Shown here one piece after another: positions 29,075 to 38,623 of a stretch of DNA of 64,000 bases. A model generated the notes under the pieces. That model saw nothing but the letters and a program-made list of their open reading frames with translations, had not been told where the DNA came from and did no database searches. Origin of the DNA: Paenibacillus antarcticus (lineage in GTDB: Bacteria; Bacillota; Bacilli; Paenibacillales; Paenibacillaceae); the NCBI RefSeq assembly GCF_001637225.1, contig NZ_LVJI01000001.1, forward strand, positions 1-64,000. Direction: 5' to 3'. The position numbers were made by a program, and so were the translations under genes. Position 1 is the first letter of the stretch. Every line of letters begins with the position of its first letter.

Positions 29075-30076
29075 CTATTTTTGAGTTAACCAACCAGCCA
29101 TATCTTTAGCAAAGTAAGTGATAATAATATCTGCACCTGCACGTTTCATGCCTGTCAGCATTTCATGTACGATAGCTTTCTCATTAATCCAACCCTGTTG
29201 TGCAGCGGCCTTCACCATGGAATATTCACCACTAACGTTGTATGCAACCAAAGGAAGATCGAATTGATCCTTAATCATTCGGATAATATCTAAATAGGCT
29301 AGCGCTGGCTTCACCATCAGCATGTCAGCACCCTCTAGCACATCAGATTCAGCTTCTCTTAGCGCTTCTCTTGCATTTGCAGGGTCCATTTGATATGTTT
29401 TACGATCTCCGAATTGAGGAGCCGAGTCAGCCGCTTCTCGGAATGGGCCATAGAATGCAGATGAGTATTTCACAGAGTAGGACATGATAGGGATGTCTTT
29501 GAAACCCGCTTCATCAAGGCCTTCCCGAATCGCTTGTACAAACCCGTCCATCATATTAGAAGGTGCAATAATATCTGCCCCCGCTTTCGCTTGAGATACT
29601 GCGGTCTTAACTAGAAGGACAAGCGACTCATCGTTCAGAACGTCTCCATGAATATGACCATCATGCTCAAAAGTATGTACCATCCCACAATGCCCATGAT
29701 CTGTGAACTCACACAGACACGTATCTGCAATAACTAACAATTCTGGATGCCAGCTTTTGATCAGACGCGTCGCTTCTTGTACGATACCATCATCTGCAAA
29801 TCCAGAAGATCCAATACTGTCCTTTGTTGCTGGAATACCGAACAATAGAACTGCCGGAATCCCTAAAGAAGCAATGTGATCCACTTCCTCCTTCAACGTA
29901 TCCAAGGAGAAATGATAGACGCCAGGCATAGATGAAATTTCATTCTTCACATTCGTTCCATGCGTCACAAATATAGGTTGTACTAAGTCCTGTACATTTA
30001 AAACAGTCTCCCGTACCATATTGCGAATACCTACAGATTGACGTAAGCGACGATGCCGTACTAATGGAAAGCTCAT
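29075..30076 (-). CDS. hemB: Delta-aminolevulinic acid dehydratase (porphobilinogen synthase)
   Basis: Condenses two 5-aminolevulinate molecules. I choose the ATG of [12 protein letters not shown] (30076), 10 nt after TAGGAGG, giving 333 aa. The metal-binding cysteines lie in [14 protein letters not shown]. Schiff-base lysines are in [15 protein letters not shown] and [10 protein letters not shown]. Its upstream gap of 160 bp holds a CCGCTACCGTAGCGG hairpin (see findings). Confidence 0.97.
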   Translation of the reverse strand: MSFPLVRHRRLRQSVGIRNMVRETVLNVQDLVQPIFVTHGTNVKNEISSMPGVYHFSLDTLKEEVDHIASLGIPAVLLFGIPATKDSIGSSGFADDGIVQEATRLIKSWHPELLVIADTCLCEFTDHGHCGMVHTFEHDGHIHGDVLNDESLVLLVKTAVSQAKAGADIIAPSNMMDGFVQAIREGLDEAGFKDIPIMSYSVKYSSAFYGPFREAADSAPQFGDRKTYQMDPANAREALREAESDVLEGADMLMVKPALAYLDIIRMIKDQFDLPLVAYNVSGEYSMVKAAAQQGWINEKAIVHEMLTGMKRAGADIIITYFAKDMAGWLTQK

Positions 30077-30236
30077 AGTTGTTGACCTCCTAAAATTTTT
30101 CGAGCGTAAGCTTCTTGAAGGGTCATCGAGAAAAACACTTCGGAAGCATGGGTTTAAATTATTCAAGCATGAAATTCTTAATCATAAACAATCCGCTACC
30201 GTAGCGGTCATGCTACACAGGAGAGATAACTACTTC

Positions 30237-31778
30237 TCAAGCATTCCAACCACATAACGAATTCACCAGACTATCAATCGTAGCTTCTTCCGCAATTCGG
30301 CCTACTGTTAGTCCCGCATCCTTTGCGGTCTTAGCTGTAATCTCCCCAATGCAGAAGGTTTCAACACCTTCCAAATGTTTAATAGGGTCAGGAATACCCA
30401 TACGTTTCATAATGGCAAGAAGATTGGTTACCGTTGAAGAACTAGTAAAAGTAATAGCATGAATGCCGCTTTCATTGAACATTCTTAATAATTCATCATC
30501 TTCTTCACCCGTAATAACCGTGTGATATGTCACTGTATTTGTAACATCAAGCCCCATCTCCGTAAGCTTCTCCGGAAGCCACATTCTTCCCTTATCCCCT
30601 CGCGGTAGCAGAACCTTTTGTCCTGCCTCCAATCGAGTACCCAACATCTCAATTATTCCTTCTGCTTGGAATCTCTCAGGGAGTTGTTCAGGCATGATTG
30701 AACGCAACTTTAAAGCCTCAGCCGTTGCTGGGCCCACAGCTACAATTTTAGCGCGATGTAACGAACGAATATCAAGTCTTTGCTCTTGTAAATGCTGAAA
30801 GAAAAACTCCACACCATTCACACTCGTAAAGAAAATCCAATCATAACTCTCTAATTCAGAAAATGACTTTTCTATATTTAACATTTCTATAGGATCCGAT
30901 GGTTTTATAGTCTCAATGACTGGGAACTCATAGGATTCCCCACCTAATTCTTCAATTCTACTGGCTAGCTCGCTTGCCTGTGAACGGGCGCGGGTCACGA
31001 GTATACGTTTGCCAAAGAGTGGCATGTATTCAGCCCACATTATCTTTTCTCGCTGCAATACTACGTCACCCACAACGATAACGGCAGGCGCCTGGAAATT
31101 CGCTGCTTTTACTTTATCTTCAATATCCTCAAGTGACCCAGTCAGTGTCTCCTGCTCTGCTCGAGTACCCCATCGCACAAGTGCAACAGGGGTACTCGCT
31201 AGACGCCCATTCGTAATCAATTGCTGACTAATGTATCCTATCTTAGCAACCCCCATCAAAAAAATGAGTGTTCCTGTAGCATTCGCTAACTTGTCCCATT
31301 GAATCATTCGGTCCAGCTTATCAGGGCTCTCATGCCCTGTAATAACCGAAAATGAAGAAGCCATATCACGGTGAGTCACAGGTATACCTGCGTATGCTGG
31401 TACACTTATCGCCGAAGTTATACCCGGAATAATCTCATATCGTATTCCATTCTCCCTAAGTAGCTCGGCCTCCTCACCAACACGTCCAAAAACAGTTGGG
31501 TCCCCGCCCTTTAACCTAGTGACCGTTTTACCCTCCAAAGCAAAATCGACCAACAACTGATTAATCTCTTCTTGCTTCATCGTATGACGGTCTGGAAGTT
31601 TACCGACATAGACCTTCTGCGCACCAGGTCGCATGGATTGTAATAACCTCGGATTTGCCAAACGATCATACACCACTACATCTGCTTTTTTAATACATTG
31701 CAATCCCTTGACTGTAATCAGACCAGCATCTCCCGGCCCTGCCCCAACAAGATATACTTTCCCTTCGATTAACGACAT
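30237..31778 (-). CDS. cobA-hemD: Fused uroporphyrinogen-III C-methyltransferase / uroporphyrinogen-III synthase
   Basis: Two enzymes in one 513-aa chain: CobA (about 4-245; GAGPGDAGLITVKG, GGDPTVFGRVGEE, SAM-dependent) makes precorrin-2 for siroheme/B12, and HemD (about 255-510) cyclises hydroxymethylbilane to uroporphyrinogen III. The start is the ATG of MSLIEGKVYL after TTAGGGGATAACGTA, 4 nt past the hemC stop. The fusion links the branch-point enzyme to its competitor, a known arrangement in some Firmicutes. Confidence 0.96.
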   Translation of the reverse strand: MSLIEGKVYLVGAGPGDAGLITVKGLQCIKKADVVVYDRLANPRLLQSMRPGAQKVYVGKLPDRHTMKQEEINQLLVDFALEGKTVTRLKGGDPTVFGRVGEEAELLRENGIRYEIIPGITSAISVPAYAGIPVTHRDMASSFSVITGHESPDKLDRMIQWDKLANATGTLIFLMGVAKIGYISQQLITNGRLASTPVALVRWGTRAEQETLTGSLEDIEDKVKAANFQAPAVIVVGDVVLQREKIMWAEYMPLFGKRILVTRARSQASELASRIEELGGESYEFPVIETIKPSDPIEMLNIEKSFSELESYDWIFFTSVNGVEFFFQHLQEQRLDIRSLHRAKIVAVGPATAEALKLRSIMPEQLPERFQAEGIIEMLGTRLEAGQKVLLPRGDKGRMWLPEKLTEMGLDVTNTVTYHTVITGEEDDELLRMFNESGIHAITFTSSSTVTNLLAIMKRMGIPDPIKHLEGVETFCIGEITAKTAKDAGLTVGRIAEEATIDSLVNSLCGWNA

Positions 31779-31782
31779 TACG

Positions 31783-32739
31783 TTATCCCCTAACTTGTGC
31801 CAATATATTCTCCGCTCCTTGAGCAATTAATCGATCTGCAACTTCTAGTCCAAGCTTCTCGGGATGTATTCCTGTTACAGTCTCTTTTAAAATGATATCC
31901 CCATCTGGAGAACCCACCATACCTGTTAATTGTATAACTTTGGGACCAGTTTGGGAATGATCAGATGGATCGTTCACCCACACCGCATGTGCACCAATCG
32001 GAACTTGGCATCCACCATTGAGCGCACTTAGAAACGTTCGCTCAGCCGCTACCGTTAGAGAAGTAAGCTCATCATTATAAAGTGAAAGAAGCTTACGCAG
32101 GTCATGATCATCTTCACGACATTCAATGCCCAGTGCACCTTGCCCTACCGCTGGAAGACATACATCTACGGAAAGATATGATGTGACACGATCTTCCCAA
32201 CCCATACGATATAGACCAGCTGCAGCAAGGAGGATAGCATCGAATTCTCCGTTCTCAAGTTTCCGTAGACGTGAATCAATATTGCCTCGAATAAATTCTA
32301 ATTGTAAATCTGGACGATATGCCTTTAGCTGACTAGAACGTCGTAAACTACTTGTACCCACCTTAGCTCCTTGAGGTAATTGATCTAAATTCAGTCCTCC
32401 TATAGAGATGAGACAATCACGTGAATCTACACGAACTGGGACAGCACCATTGATTAGGCCATCCGGTAACTCTGAGGGCATATCTTTCATGCTATGTACG
32501 GCCATGTCGATTTCTTTATCAAGCATCGCCTGCTCAATCTCCTTAACAAATAAACCCTTACCGCCAACTTTCGAGAGCGTTACATCCAAAATACGATCGC
32601 CTTTCGTAACTATCTTTTTAACTTCGAATTGAAAATCAAATCCATGTTCAACACTAAGTTGCTGTAAATCTTCAATGACCTGTCCTGTTTGCGTTAAGGC
32701 CAGTACGCTTTGTCTGCTACCTACTATAATCGTCCGCAT
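31783..32739 (-). CDS. hemC: Hydroxymethylbilane synthase (porphobilinogen deaminase)
   Basis: Polymerises four porphobilinogens. It has 318 aa. The dipyrromethane-cofactor cysteine is in [12 protein letters not shown], and [12 protein letters not shown] is the N-terminal motif. Its ribosome binding site overlaps the end of sirC (GAGGAGGATTAAGG). Confidence 0.97.
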   Translation of the reverse strand: MRTIIVGSRQSVLALTQTGQVIEDLQQLSVEHGFDFQFEVKKIVTKGDRILDVTLSKVGGKGLFVKEIEQAMLDKEIDMAVHSMKDMPSELPDGLINGAVPVRVDSRDCLISIGGLNLDQLPQGAKVGTSSLRRSSQLKAYRPDLQLEFIRGNIDSRLRKLENGEFDAILLAAAGLYRMGWEDRVTSYLSVDVCLPAVGQGALGIECREDDHDLRKLLSLYNDELTSLTVAAERTFLSALNGGCQVPIGAHAVWVNDPSDHSQTGPKVIQLTGMVGSPDGDIILKETVTGIHPEKLGLEVADRLIAQGAENILAQVRG

Positions 32740-32742
32740 TCC

Positions 32743-33390
32743 TTAATCCTCCTCATTCTTCGCAATCCATAGGTGTATTTGAGTTTCACTCCAGGCCTTG
32801 AAGCGACCTTGTCTGATCTCCTCAAGAATCGGGTATTCTGTTAGTTTTCTTAATAACTTGTGGCGTTGCTTGGGTGAATTCACACTCTTCTTAATTTCTG
32901 CGCGCATGAGATAAAGGAAATCAAGATAAATCTCATATTCATCCCCATATTCCTCATTCAAAAGCTTACAAATATTCGTTGCTACTATAGGTCCTGCGCC
33001 TTCAGTCGATACAGCAATCGTAAGTCTTCCTCGCCTCATAACTGCGGGATTTAAAAATGTACTCGCCTCTGTATGACTTGCTACATTAACCAGAATCCCC
33101 TTCAAGTTAGCTTCCTCAGCTATTCGTTGATTCACCATCTCTTGATCTGTCGTAGCATGTACCATCCAGTATCCCTGCGTATCTCCGCCAGCAAATACTC
33201 TTCGTTCCCACATGATGCGGTTCGTTTCATATAAAGTGAATAACCCCTGTGAAAGTTCTGGACTAATGACAGTTACCATAGCTTTTGCTTCAAGGAGTGC
33301 TTGGGTCTTTCTTTCTGCAATCATTCCCCCACCAATAACAAGGCAGGGTCGACCTTCACAATCAAGCAATATCGGAATATAACCCGCCAC
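32743..33390 (-). CDS. sirC: Precorrin-2 dehydrogenase / sirohydrochlorin ferrochelatase (SirC-like)
   Basis: Converts precorrin-2 to sirohydrochlorin and possibly inserts iron. I choose the GTG at 33390, which has GGGAG upstream and avoids overlap with hemX; the chain is 215 aa. The N-terminal Rossmann motif is LVIGGGMIAERKTQALLEAKA. Together with CobA it makes a siroheme branch inside the heme operon. Confidence 0.9.
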   Translation of the reverse strand: MAGYIPILLDCEGRPCLVIGGGMIAERKTQALLEAKAMVTVISPELSQGLFTLYETNRIMWERRVFAGGDTQGYWMVHATTDQEMVNQRIAEEANLKGILVNVASHTEASTFLNPAVMRRGRLTIAVSTEGAGPIVATNICKLLNEEYGDEYEIYLDFLYLMRAEIKKSVNSPKQRHKLLRKLTEYPILEEIRQGRFKAWSETQIHLWIAKNEED

Positions 33391-33395
33391 AGCTC

Positions 33396-34223
33396 TCACA
33401 CTCCCGTCCACCAATGAAAGTTAGACCATGAATTTAACAAGAGATTAATGACAATAAATACGTATCCAAATAACGCCCACCTAGACATCATGACACCTGA
33501 ATTTTGTTTGGATCTTCTTTTAACAAAATAATAACTAAAAATACCAAGTCCTATGAAAGTTGTTACTACCTTAAAATCCAATAGCAACTCCAATCTTCCT
33601 TCAGAAACAATCGATAGTACCGCAACAATTAGCGACACGGCTAAAAGTGGAGTACCTACCGACATGCCATAGTAGGACATTCTATCCATCATTTCTAGAC
33701 TTGGCAATCGTCTCATCGTGTCATTCCATTTCTTGTTCTTCAACTTCTTATGAAGGAATAAATACATAGCAGCAAATACGGCCGCCACTGTAAATGACAC
33801 CACACTTAGATTGGCTAGGATAATGTGAAACACTAACAATCCGTGCACGCCTTGCCAATTGCTTAATGGATTATTGCTAAAGTCAAACCGCAAATGATTG
33901 AGGACAAGAACACAGAAACCTATCACACTAAATAATAGGATGGTAATCTCTGATTTCTGAAAGAAGCTCATCAATAACGAAGCCACTACAAGAATAAAAG
34001 CAAACATAAATAAGAAGTCATACAGGGTAACAACCGGTACAATGCGGTCCTGCCAAGTACGAATCCCTAATACGGTGAATTGTAATGCTAATACAATAAT
34101 AAGAAGCCCTGTGCCCATCCGCTTCGCACTCGAATTGCGACGAATGCAATCCGAGAAAAAAAACAGAAGGCTCAGGGCATAAATATAAATGCCTGTATCA
34201 TAAATATTGCTAACTAACGACAT
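33396..34223 (-). CDS. hemX: HemX / CcsA-like membrane protein
   Basis: An integral membrane protein of 275 aa with about eight hydrophobic segments. It resembles the cytochrome c assembly CcsA/HemX family (WQGVHGLLVFHIILANLSVVSF). In B. subtilis HemX lowers HemA levels. The ATG two codons downstream of the longest start fits GGGTGA better. It lies between hemA and sirC. Confidence 0.88.
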   Translation of the reverse strand: MSLVSNIYDTGIYIYALSLLFFFSDCIRRNSSAKRMGTGLLIIVLALQFTVLGIRTWQDRIVPVVTLYDFLFMFAFILVVASLLMSFFQKSEITILLFSVIGFCVLVLNHLRFDFSNNPLSNWQGVHGLLVFHIILANLSVVSFTVAAVFAAMYLFLHKKLKNKKWNDTMRRLPSLEMMDRMSYYGMSVGTPLLAVSLIVAVLSIVSEGRLELLLDFKVVTTFIGLGIFSYYFVKRRSKQNSGVMMSRWALFGYVFIVINLLLNSWSNFHWWTGV

Positions 34224-34239
34224 ATTCATTCACCCGACT

Positions 34240-35634
34240 TTACAGGCTGGCCGGCATCAAGGATGCCTTAGAGAGAGATGACATGATCTCAGAAGATTTG
34301 CTTGACGCAGTTACAGCTGTTTTTTTGGAAGCAACCATTTGAACTTTATCATTACCTTGTTCATTCACCTGATCCTCTAACGCAAAAATCTGCGTAAAGA
34401 ATTCCAATGCATCATTCCCTTGCTTCTCACCTGTCATTTCCTTAATTCGATTTATAGGATCATGCATCATTTGGTTCACAATACTTTTCGTTAATCGACG
34501 GATCACCTTACGTTGATGATCATCCAGTTCTGGGAGCTTATTAAACAGGCTTTCCATCGTATCTTCATGAATAGAGTTAGACTTTTCTTGGAGAGCTCGG
34601 ATAACTGGTCTAATACCAAGTGTCTTCAACCAATGATGAAATTCGATAATCTCTTCCTTTATCATAATTTCAATTTTAACCGCTTCTCCACGACGCATTT
34701 CAAGATTACTCTCCACAATGCCTTCTAAATCATCAATATCGTATAGAAACACGTTATGAAGATCACCAATAACTGGATCTATGTCCCTTGGTACAGCAAT
34801 ATCTATTATAAAAAGTGGACGGGACTGCCTATTTTTCATACTTTCCTTCACCTGTGAAGACGTCAATACGTATTCTTTAGCCCCCGTCGAGCTAATCAGA
34901 ATATCCACTTCATCCAAGCGGTCGATAGCCGTCTCAAGCGTACATGGTGTGCCGTTAAATTTAAGCGCTAACTCTTCTGCTCTTGACAGTGTACGGTTTG
35001 CCACAATAACTTCATCAGCGCCATTGGCATACAAGTGTTTCACTGTTAATTCACTCATTTTACCGGCACCGAGAATTAACACCTTCTTATCAGTAAACAG
35101 ACCAAAAATCCGCTTGCCCAGTTCTACTGCAGCATAACTTATGGATACTGCACTTTCTCCAATAGTTGTCTCCGAATGAACTCTTTTGCCCAGCGTAACC
35201 GCTTGTTTAAATAACATATTGAACCAAACACCTGTAGCATTATTCTCTTGAGACTGTAGAAAAGCATTACGGACTTGGCCTAATATTTGTGTTTCTCCAA
35301 GAACCATTGAGTCTAAACTACATGTCACCCGGAACAAATGAGAAATCGCCTGTTCATCTTCATAAATATATAGATGACTCGTAAATTCTTCACGTGAAAT
35401 ACCGAACCATTGCTCCATAAAACTACGTATAAAGTAGCCACACATGTGTAATCGATCAACGACTACATAAATTTCTGTGCGATTGCAAGTTGCAACAATA
35501 ACGCCCTCTAAAACACTCTTAGTTAGCTTCAAATGTCGCAAGGCTTCTGGTAAATCCTTATCTGCGAATGTAAATTTCTCTCTCACTTCCACAGGCGCCG
35601 TGCGATAATTTAATCCTACAACGACGATGTGCAT
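34240..35634 (-). CDS. hemA: Glutamyl-tRNA reductase
   Basis: Reduces glutamyl-tRNA to glutamate-1-semialdehyde, the first committed step. The start is the ATG of MHIVVVGLNYRTAPVEVREK (35634), giving 464 aa. The nucleophile is C50 in VIVATCNRTEIY; the NADPH-binding motif is VLILGAGKMSELTVKHL. It is the first gene of the heme cluster. Confidence 0.97.
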   Translation of the reverse strand: MHIVVVGLNYRTAPVEVREKFTFADKDLPEALRHLKLTKSVLEGVIVATCNRTEIYVVVDRLHMCGYFIRSFMEQWFGISREEFTSHLYIYEDEQAISHLFRVTCSLDSMVLGETQILGQVRNAFLQSQENNATGVWFNMLFKQAVTLGKRVHSETTIGESAVSISYAAVELGKRIFGLFTDKKVLILGAGKMSELTVKHLYANGADEVIVANRTLSRAEELALKFNGTPCTLETAIDRLDEVDILISSTGAKEYVLTSSQVKESMKNRQSRPLFIIDIAVPRDIDPVIGDLHNVFLYDIDDLEGIVESNLEMRRGEAVKIEIMIKEEIIEFHHWLKTLGIRPVIRALQEKSNSIHEDTMESLFNKLPELDDHQRKVIRRLTKSIVNQMMHDPINRIKEMTGEKQGNDALEFFTQIFALEDQVNEQGNDKVQMVASKKTAVTASSKSSEIMSSLSKASLMPASL

Positions 35635-35721
35635 TACGTTTGTCACCTGCCTCAACTAAAATGAGATCTCTGAAATATTATATCGAAATTTCAATCAATT
35701 AATTTTAAAATCAATATGTTA

Positions 35722-35766
35722 ATTATATCACACTTGTTCAACTCGTCATGTCGATTTTATGACATG
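35722..35766 (-). promoter_or_regulatory. hemA upstream region: extended -10 and inverted repeat
   Basis: TGATATAAT (35722-35730) is an extended -10 on the minus strand. An inverted repeat CATGTC-N8-GACATG (35747-35766) lies just upstream, where a -35 or an operator would sit. It does not match a PerR box as I know it. Confidence 0.4.
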
Positions 35767-35842
35767 TTTATGAACCCACTTCTTATAACGTATTGTTAGT
35801 AGTATCTTCTGTATCTATACGTCTCATGCTAAACCCACTTTA

Positions 35843-36364
35843 CTATTTCAAAATAAGCTCGTCTAATTGCTTCCCCAACTGAGCTAATTGACCAGACTGC
35901 GTTGACACAATTTGATTATTACTATTTACAAGAAGACTGTAAATGGGCAATACTTCGGAGAACTTGGTGCTAAACTCGACTAATAGATCACGTTCCTTTT
36001 GACTAAGCGGACGTTCTCCACCGATCTGCCAACTAGTAATCATATTAACCAATTCACCTATTGCTGGCAAGGTTTTCAGTTCATTCTTTCCAAATGCCTT
36101 AACCATACGTTCATGACCAAAATTAGCAGCATAAGCAGCTAATTTAAGCCCAGCTAACTGTCCTGTTGCATTCATATGAACAGCCTCCATCAAGGATGAA
36201 TTTAATATCTCCATCTGAAAATCAGCAACCTCAAACAGCATTTGACTTGCATTCATTTTTTCCTCATTTGGTTTTAACATCTGATAACCCTGATAGAGCA
36301 GACTTCCAACTAATAACAATATCACACAAAGGAATAAGATATCCTTATTCTTTCTACGTTTCAA
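35843..36364 (-). CDS. Hypothetical single-pass membrane protein
   Basis: 173 aa starting at a TTG, 8 nt after AAGGGGG; the intervening ATG is out of frame. Residues 9-27 form one membrane segment after KRRKNK, so the rest is probably outside the membrane, mostly helical. I do not recognise a family. It stands alone between speD and hemA and could be read with hemA. Confidence 0.7.
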   Translation of the reverse strand: MKRRKNKDILFLCVILLLVGSLLYQGYQMLKPNEEKMNASQMLFEVADFQMEILNSSLMEAVHMNATGQLAGLKLAAYAANFGHERMVKAFGKNELKTLPAIGELVNMITSWQIGGERPLSQKERDLLVEFSTKFSEVLPIYSLLVNSNNQIVSTQSGQLAQLGKQLDELILK

Positions 36365-36415
36365 ACATAACGCCCCCTTGTCTCATGAATACCTATGTAA
36401 CAGTCTATGGGCATA

Positions 36416-36451
36416 TAAAAAACAAATGACCATGGAATCTCCATGGTCATT
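36416..36451 (-). terminator. Terminator after speD
   Basis: The arms AATGACCATGGA and TCCATGGTCATT are followed by TTTGTTTTTTA on the minus strand. Confidence 0.88.
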
Positions 36452-36473
36452 GTATATAAGAATTATAGTGACG

Positions 36474-36875
36474 TTATTTTACGAGCTCGAGCGGTTGCAT
36501 TTCGGGTGTTTCTACCGTCATTTCTCCTAAACCACGCACAAGCTTTTTAGCATAAGTTTTTTCCGGTTTCAATACGGATACCAGGTAATCAATAGCTAAT
36601 TGTGGATCTACTGTCTCCCCGCAGGTATAACAGTCAATAGCTGCAAAACCTCTCTCAGGGTAAGTATGAATCGAGAGATGACTTTCTGATAACAATACTA
36701 GTACAGTAGCACCTTGTGGCTCAAACTGCTTAGATTGCACGGACATTACCGTCGCCCCACATGCCTCCGCAGCCTCCACCATTTGATTCTGCAGAAATTC
36801 TGCACTGTTAAGCATTCCAAAATCGACACCCCAAGCATCTACAGCAACGTGTCTTCCGAAAGTCGAATATTCCAT
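36474..36875 (-). CDS. speD: S-adenosylmethionine decarboxylase proenzyme
   Basis: Pyruvoyl enzyme that makes decarboxylated SAM for spermidine synthesis. It has 133 aa. The autocleavage site is E64-S65 in LLSESHLSIHTYPE, where S65 becomes the pyruvoyl group. Catalytic CYTCGE follows. Spermidine synthase is not in the window. The ATG follows AAGGGGGAAACCGAAGG, and a structured leader of about 140 nt precedes it. Confidence 0.96.
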   Translation of the reverse strand: MEYSTFGRHVAVDAWGVDFGMLNSAEFLQNQMVEAAEACGATVMSVQSKQFEPQGATVLVLLSESHLSIHTYPERGFAAIDCYTCGETVDPQLAIDYLVSVLKPEKTYAKKLVRGLGEMTVETPEMQPLELVK

Positions 36876-37016
36876 CCTTCGGTTTCCCCCTTCCTAGGAA
36901 TAAAATGTTTGAAAAATTTCATCCGCTAGGACCTACGTCATTCACTTCTCGAGGGAATAATCTCTCGTAACATAATGTCCTGAGTGAATCCTGGTTCCTA
37001 ATATTCTTTTCAACGA
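36876..37016 (-). promoter_or_regulatory. Structured speD leader, candidate cis-regulatory RNA
   Basis: On the minus strand TAGGAACC (36993-37000) pairs with GGTCCTA (36927-36933), and ATTCACT (36983-36989) pairs with AGTGAAT (36940-36946). They enclose a hairpin CGAG...CTCG at 36950-36967. The same TAGGAA can instead pair with TTCCTA (36895-36900), which touches the AAGGGGG ribosome binding site. I know no described family here. Confidence 0.5.
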
Positions 37017-37021
37017 GATTA

Positions 37022-37050
37022 AAAATAACATCTATTGGTATTAATTGCAA
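37022..37050 (-). promoter_or_regulatory. Candidate sigma-A promoter of speD
   Basis: TTGCAA (37045-37050) and TATTTT (37022-37027) with 17-bp spacing. The leader starts about 7 nt beyond. Confidence 0.5.
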
Positions 37051-37091
37051 TACCTTTTTTAAGAATTTCAAATTTATTATTTCTGCTGACA

Positions 37092-37138
37092 TAAAAAAAA
37101 AGGAACTCTTTTCAGTGAATCGAAAAAGTCCCTTTTAT
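37092..37138 (-). terminator. Terminator after the 195-aa hypothetical gene
   Basis: The arms AAAAGGGACTTTTTC and GAAAAGAGTTCCTTTT are followed by a long T-run on the minus strand. Confidence 0.88.
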
Positions 37139-37152
37139 AATTAATAATTATA

Positions 37153-37740
37153 TCAAGCTTCCATCGCAAACCATTTTGCTGTACCCAATCGAAGCTTCTC
37201 ATCAATAAAAGTAATATCATTATGACTAAGCGCTTTATTCCGTTGATCAAGCCAAAAATTAATGTCTTCATATGTCATGGAAATTTCTTCTTCAACGCCT
37301 GTTTTCTGAAACAATTGTTCCAAGTCAGTCACCGTTTGTTTATGTTCAAATACTAACCGGCTACCTTCAGAAGTGATTTCTTCAATTCTTTGAACTGATC
37401 CATGCACATAATAATACATCATTGTGAATCCTTGATAAATACGATTAACTATTCCATCACCTTTATAAGTCATGAATAACTTACGTACCGCATCTACCAA
37501 TCGAGGGTTCACCAAGCGGCATGACAACTCACAGAGGTATACACCATCCTTGCATACAATAGGTAAATGAACTTCCTCCCCACTCACATCCTCGAGTACA
37601 ATTTCTTGTTCTCCGCTTCCTAACACTTTTACTTTAGGATGTATATGCAAGTGTTCTATCGAATTCAGAAACTGATTCATTTGAAGTTCTGTTAATTGTA
37701 AACTGGCTTTTACATATTCTGTGGCTAACCGCTGAGCCAT
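37153..37740 (-). CDS. Conserved-looking hypothetical protein
   Basis: 195 aa starting at MAQRLATEYVKASLQLTE (37740), with GAGGAG upstream. There is no signal peptide or membrane segment. It has an alpha/beta look with a central VHGSVQRIEEIT stretch and ends KWFAMEA. I recall similar proteins near engB in Paenibacillus, sometimes labelled as a peptide-synthetase module, but no such catalytic motif is present here. Function unknown. Confidence 0.75.
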   Translation of the reverse strand: MAQRLATEYVKASLQLTELQMNQFLNSIEHLHIHPKVKVLGSGEQEIVLEDVSGEEVHLPIVCKDGVYLCELSCRLVNPRLVDAVRKLFMTYKGDGIVNRIYQGFTMMYYYVHGSVQRIEEITSEGSRLVFEHKQTVTDLEQLFQKTGVEEEISMTYEDINFWLDQRNKALSHNDITFIDEKLRLGTAKWFAMEA

Positions 37741-37949
37741 AAAAATCTCCTCAATTCTTTGTCTCAATACTTAATATTATTATACAGCACAAATATAATA
37801 AATTTCTTGTTAACAAATCATTGATTTTCCACCATATTTCATAAAAAAACCGCATTAATCCCGATTATATTGTGAATATCATATAGGATGCTCACTTTCA
37901 TAGCTAAAAAACGCTGAATCTCTATGCTATCCAATGAAAAATATTAATT
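37741..37949. other. Non-coding gap between hypothetical gene and engB
   Basis: AT-rich. A minus-strand TATAAT lies about 35 nt upstream of the 37740 start, and a TTGTTAACAA palindrome lies above it. No further gene was seen. Confidence 0.4.
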
Positions 37950-38606
37950 TTATAGTTCAGGAGCGCTTTCAGGTGAGCTCTCAAGAGAGTCTTCATATGA
38001 ACTTTCATCATCTTCTATGGTAGTCTTTGTGTGAGCTTTAATGATGCCCCACAACTCATCTTTACCAAGTCCAGTCTCAGATGAGAATAAGACCATAGGA
38101 TGATCAATTCTAAGACTCAAGCATTCTTTCATTTGCTTAATCTGTTTTGCCCAGCGACTACGTGGTATTTTATCCGCTTTCGTTGCAACAACACAGACTG
38201 GTAAATCATAATGCGATATCCAATCATACATAATCATATCGTCTTTGGATGGCGGATGCCGCAGATCTACAATGAGTAACAATAGCTTTAACGGATCTCT
38301 ATCCAATAGATATCCTTCAATCATCGCACCCCAAGCCTGCCGTTGTGTTTTGGATACTTTGGCAAATCCATAGCCGGGAAAATCGACTAAATACAACTCA
38401 TCGTTAATGCGATAATAATTTAATTGCTGGGTTTTACCTGGTGTAGAGCTTGTACGTGCTAAGTTCTTACGATTGATCATTTTGTTAATCAGTGACGACT
38501 TACCCACATTGGAACGCCCTGCCAGAGCAATCTCCGGCAAGGCGTCCTCCGGGTATTGACTAGCGCCAACAGCACTAATCACAAACTCGGATTTAGTTAC
38601 TTTCAT
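37950..38606 (-). CDS. engB: Ribosome biogenesis GTPase EngB (YsxC)
   Basis: Essential GTPase for 50S assembly, 218 aa. The P-loop [14 protein letters not shown] (about 30-43), DFPGYGFAK and the KADK motif are intact. The acidic C-terminal extension (about 200-218) is rich in Glu and Ser. It lies 18 nt downstream of lonA and the pair is probably co-transcribed. Confidence 0.97.
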   Translation of the reverse strand: MKVTKSEFVISAVGASQYPEDALPEIALAGRSNVGKSSLINKMINRKNLARTSSTPGKTQQLNYYRINDELYLVDFPGYGFAKVSKTQRQAWGAMIEGYLLDRDPLKLLLLIVDLRHPPSKDDMIMYDWISHYDLPVCVVATKADKIPRSRWAKQIKQMKECLSLRIDHPMVLFSSETGLGKDELWGIIKAHTKTTIEDDESSYEDSLESSPESAPEL

Positions 38607-38623
38607 AATTTAATAATTCCTCT

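Noticed and set aside
36093..36100. PerR, CtsR or HrcA (CIRCE) operators upstream of hemA, clpP or tig
   Set aside because: No stretch matching these consensus sequences was seen in the upstream regions.
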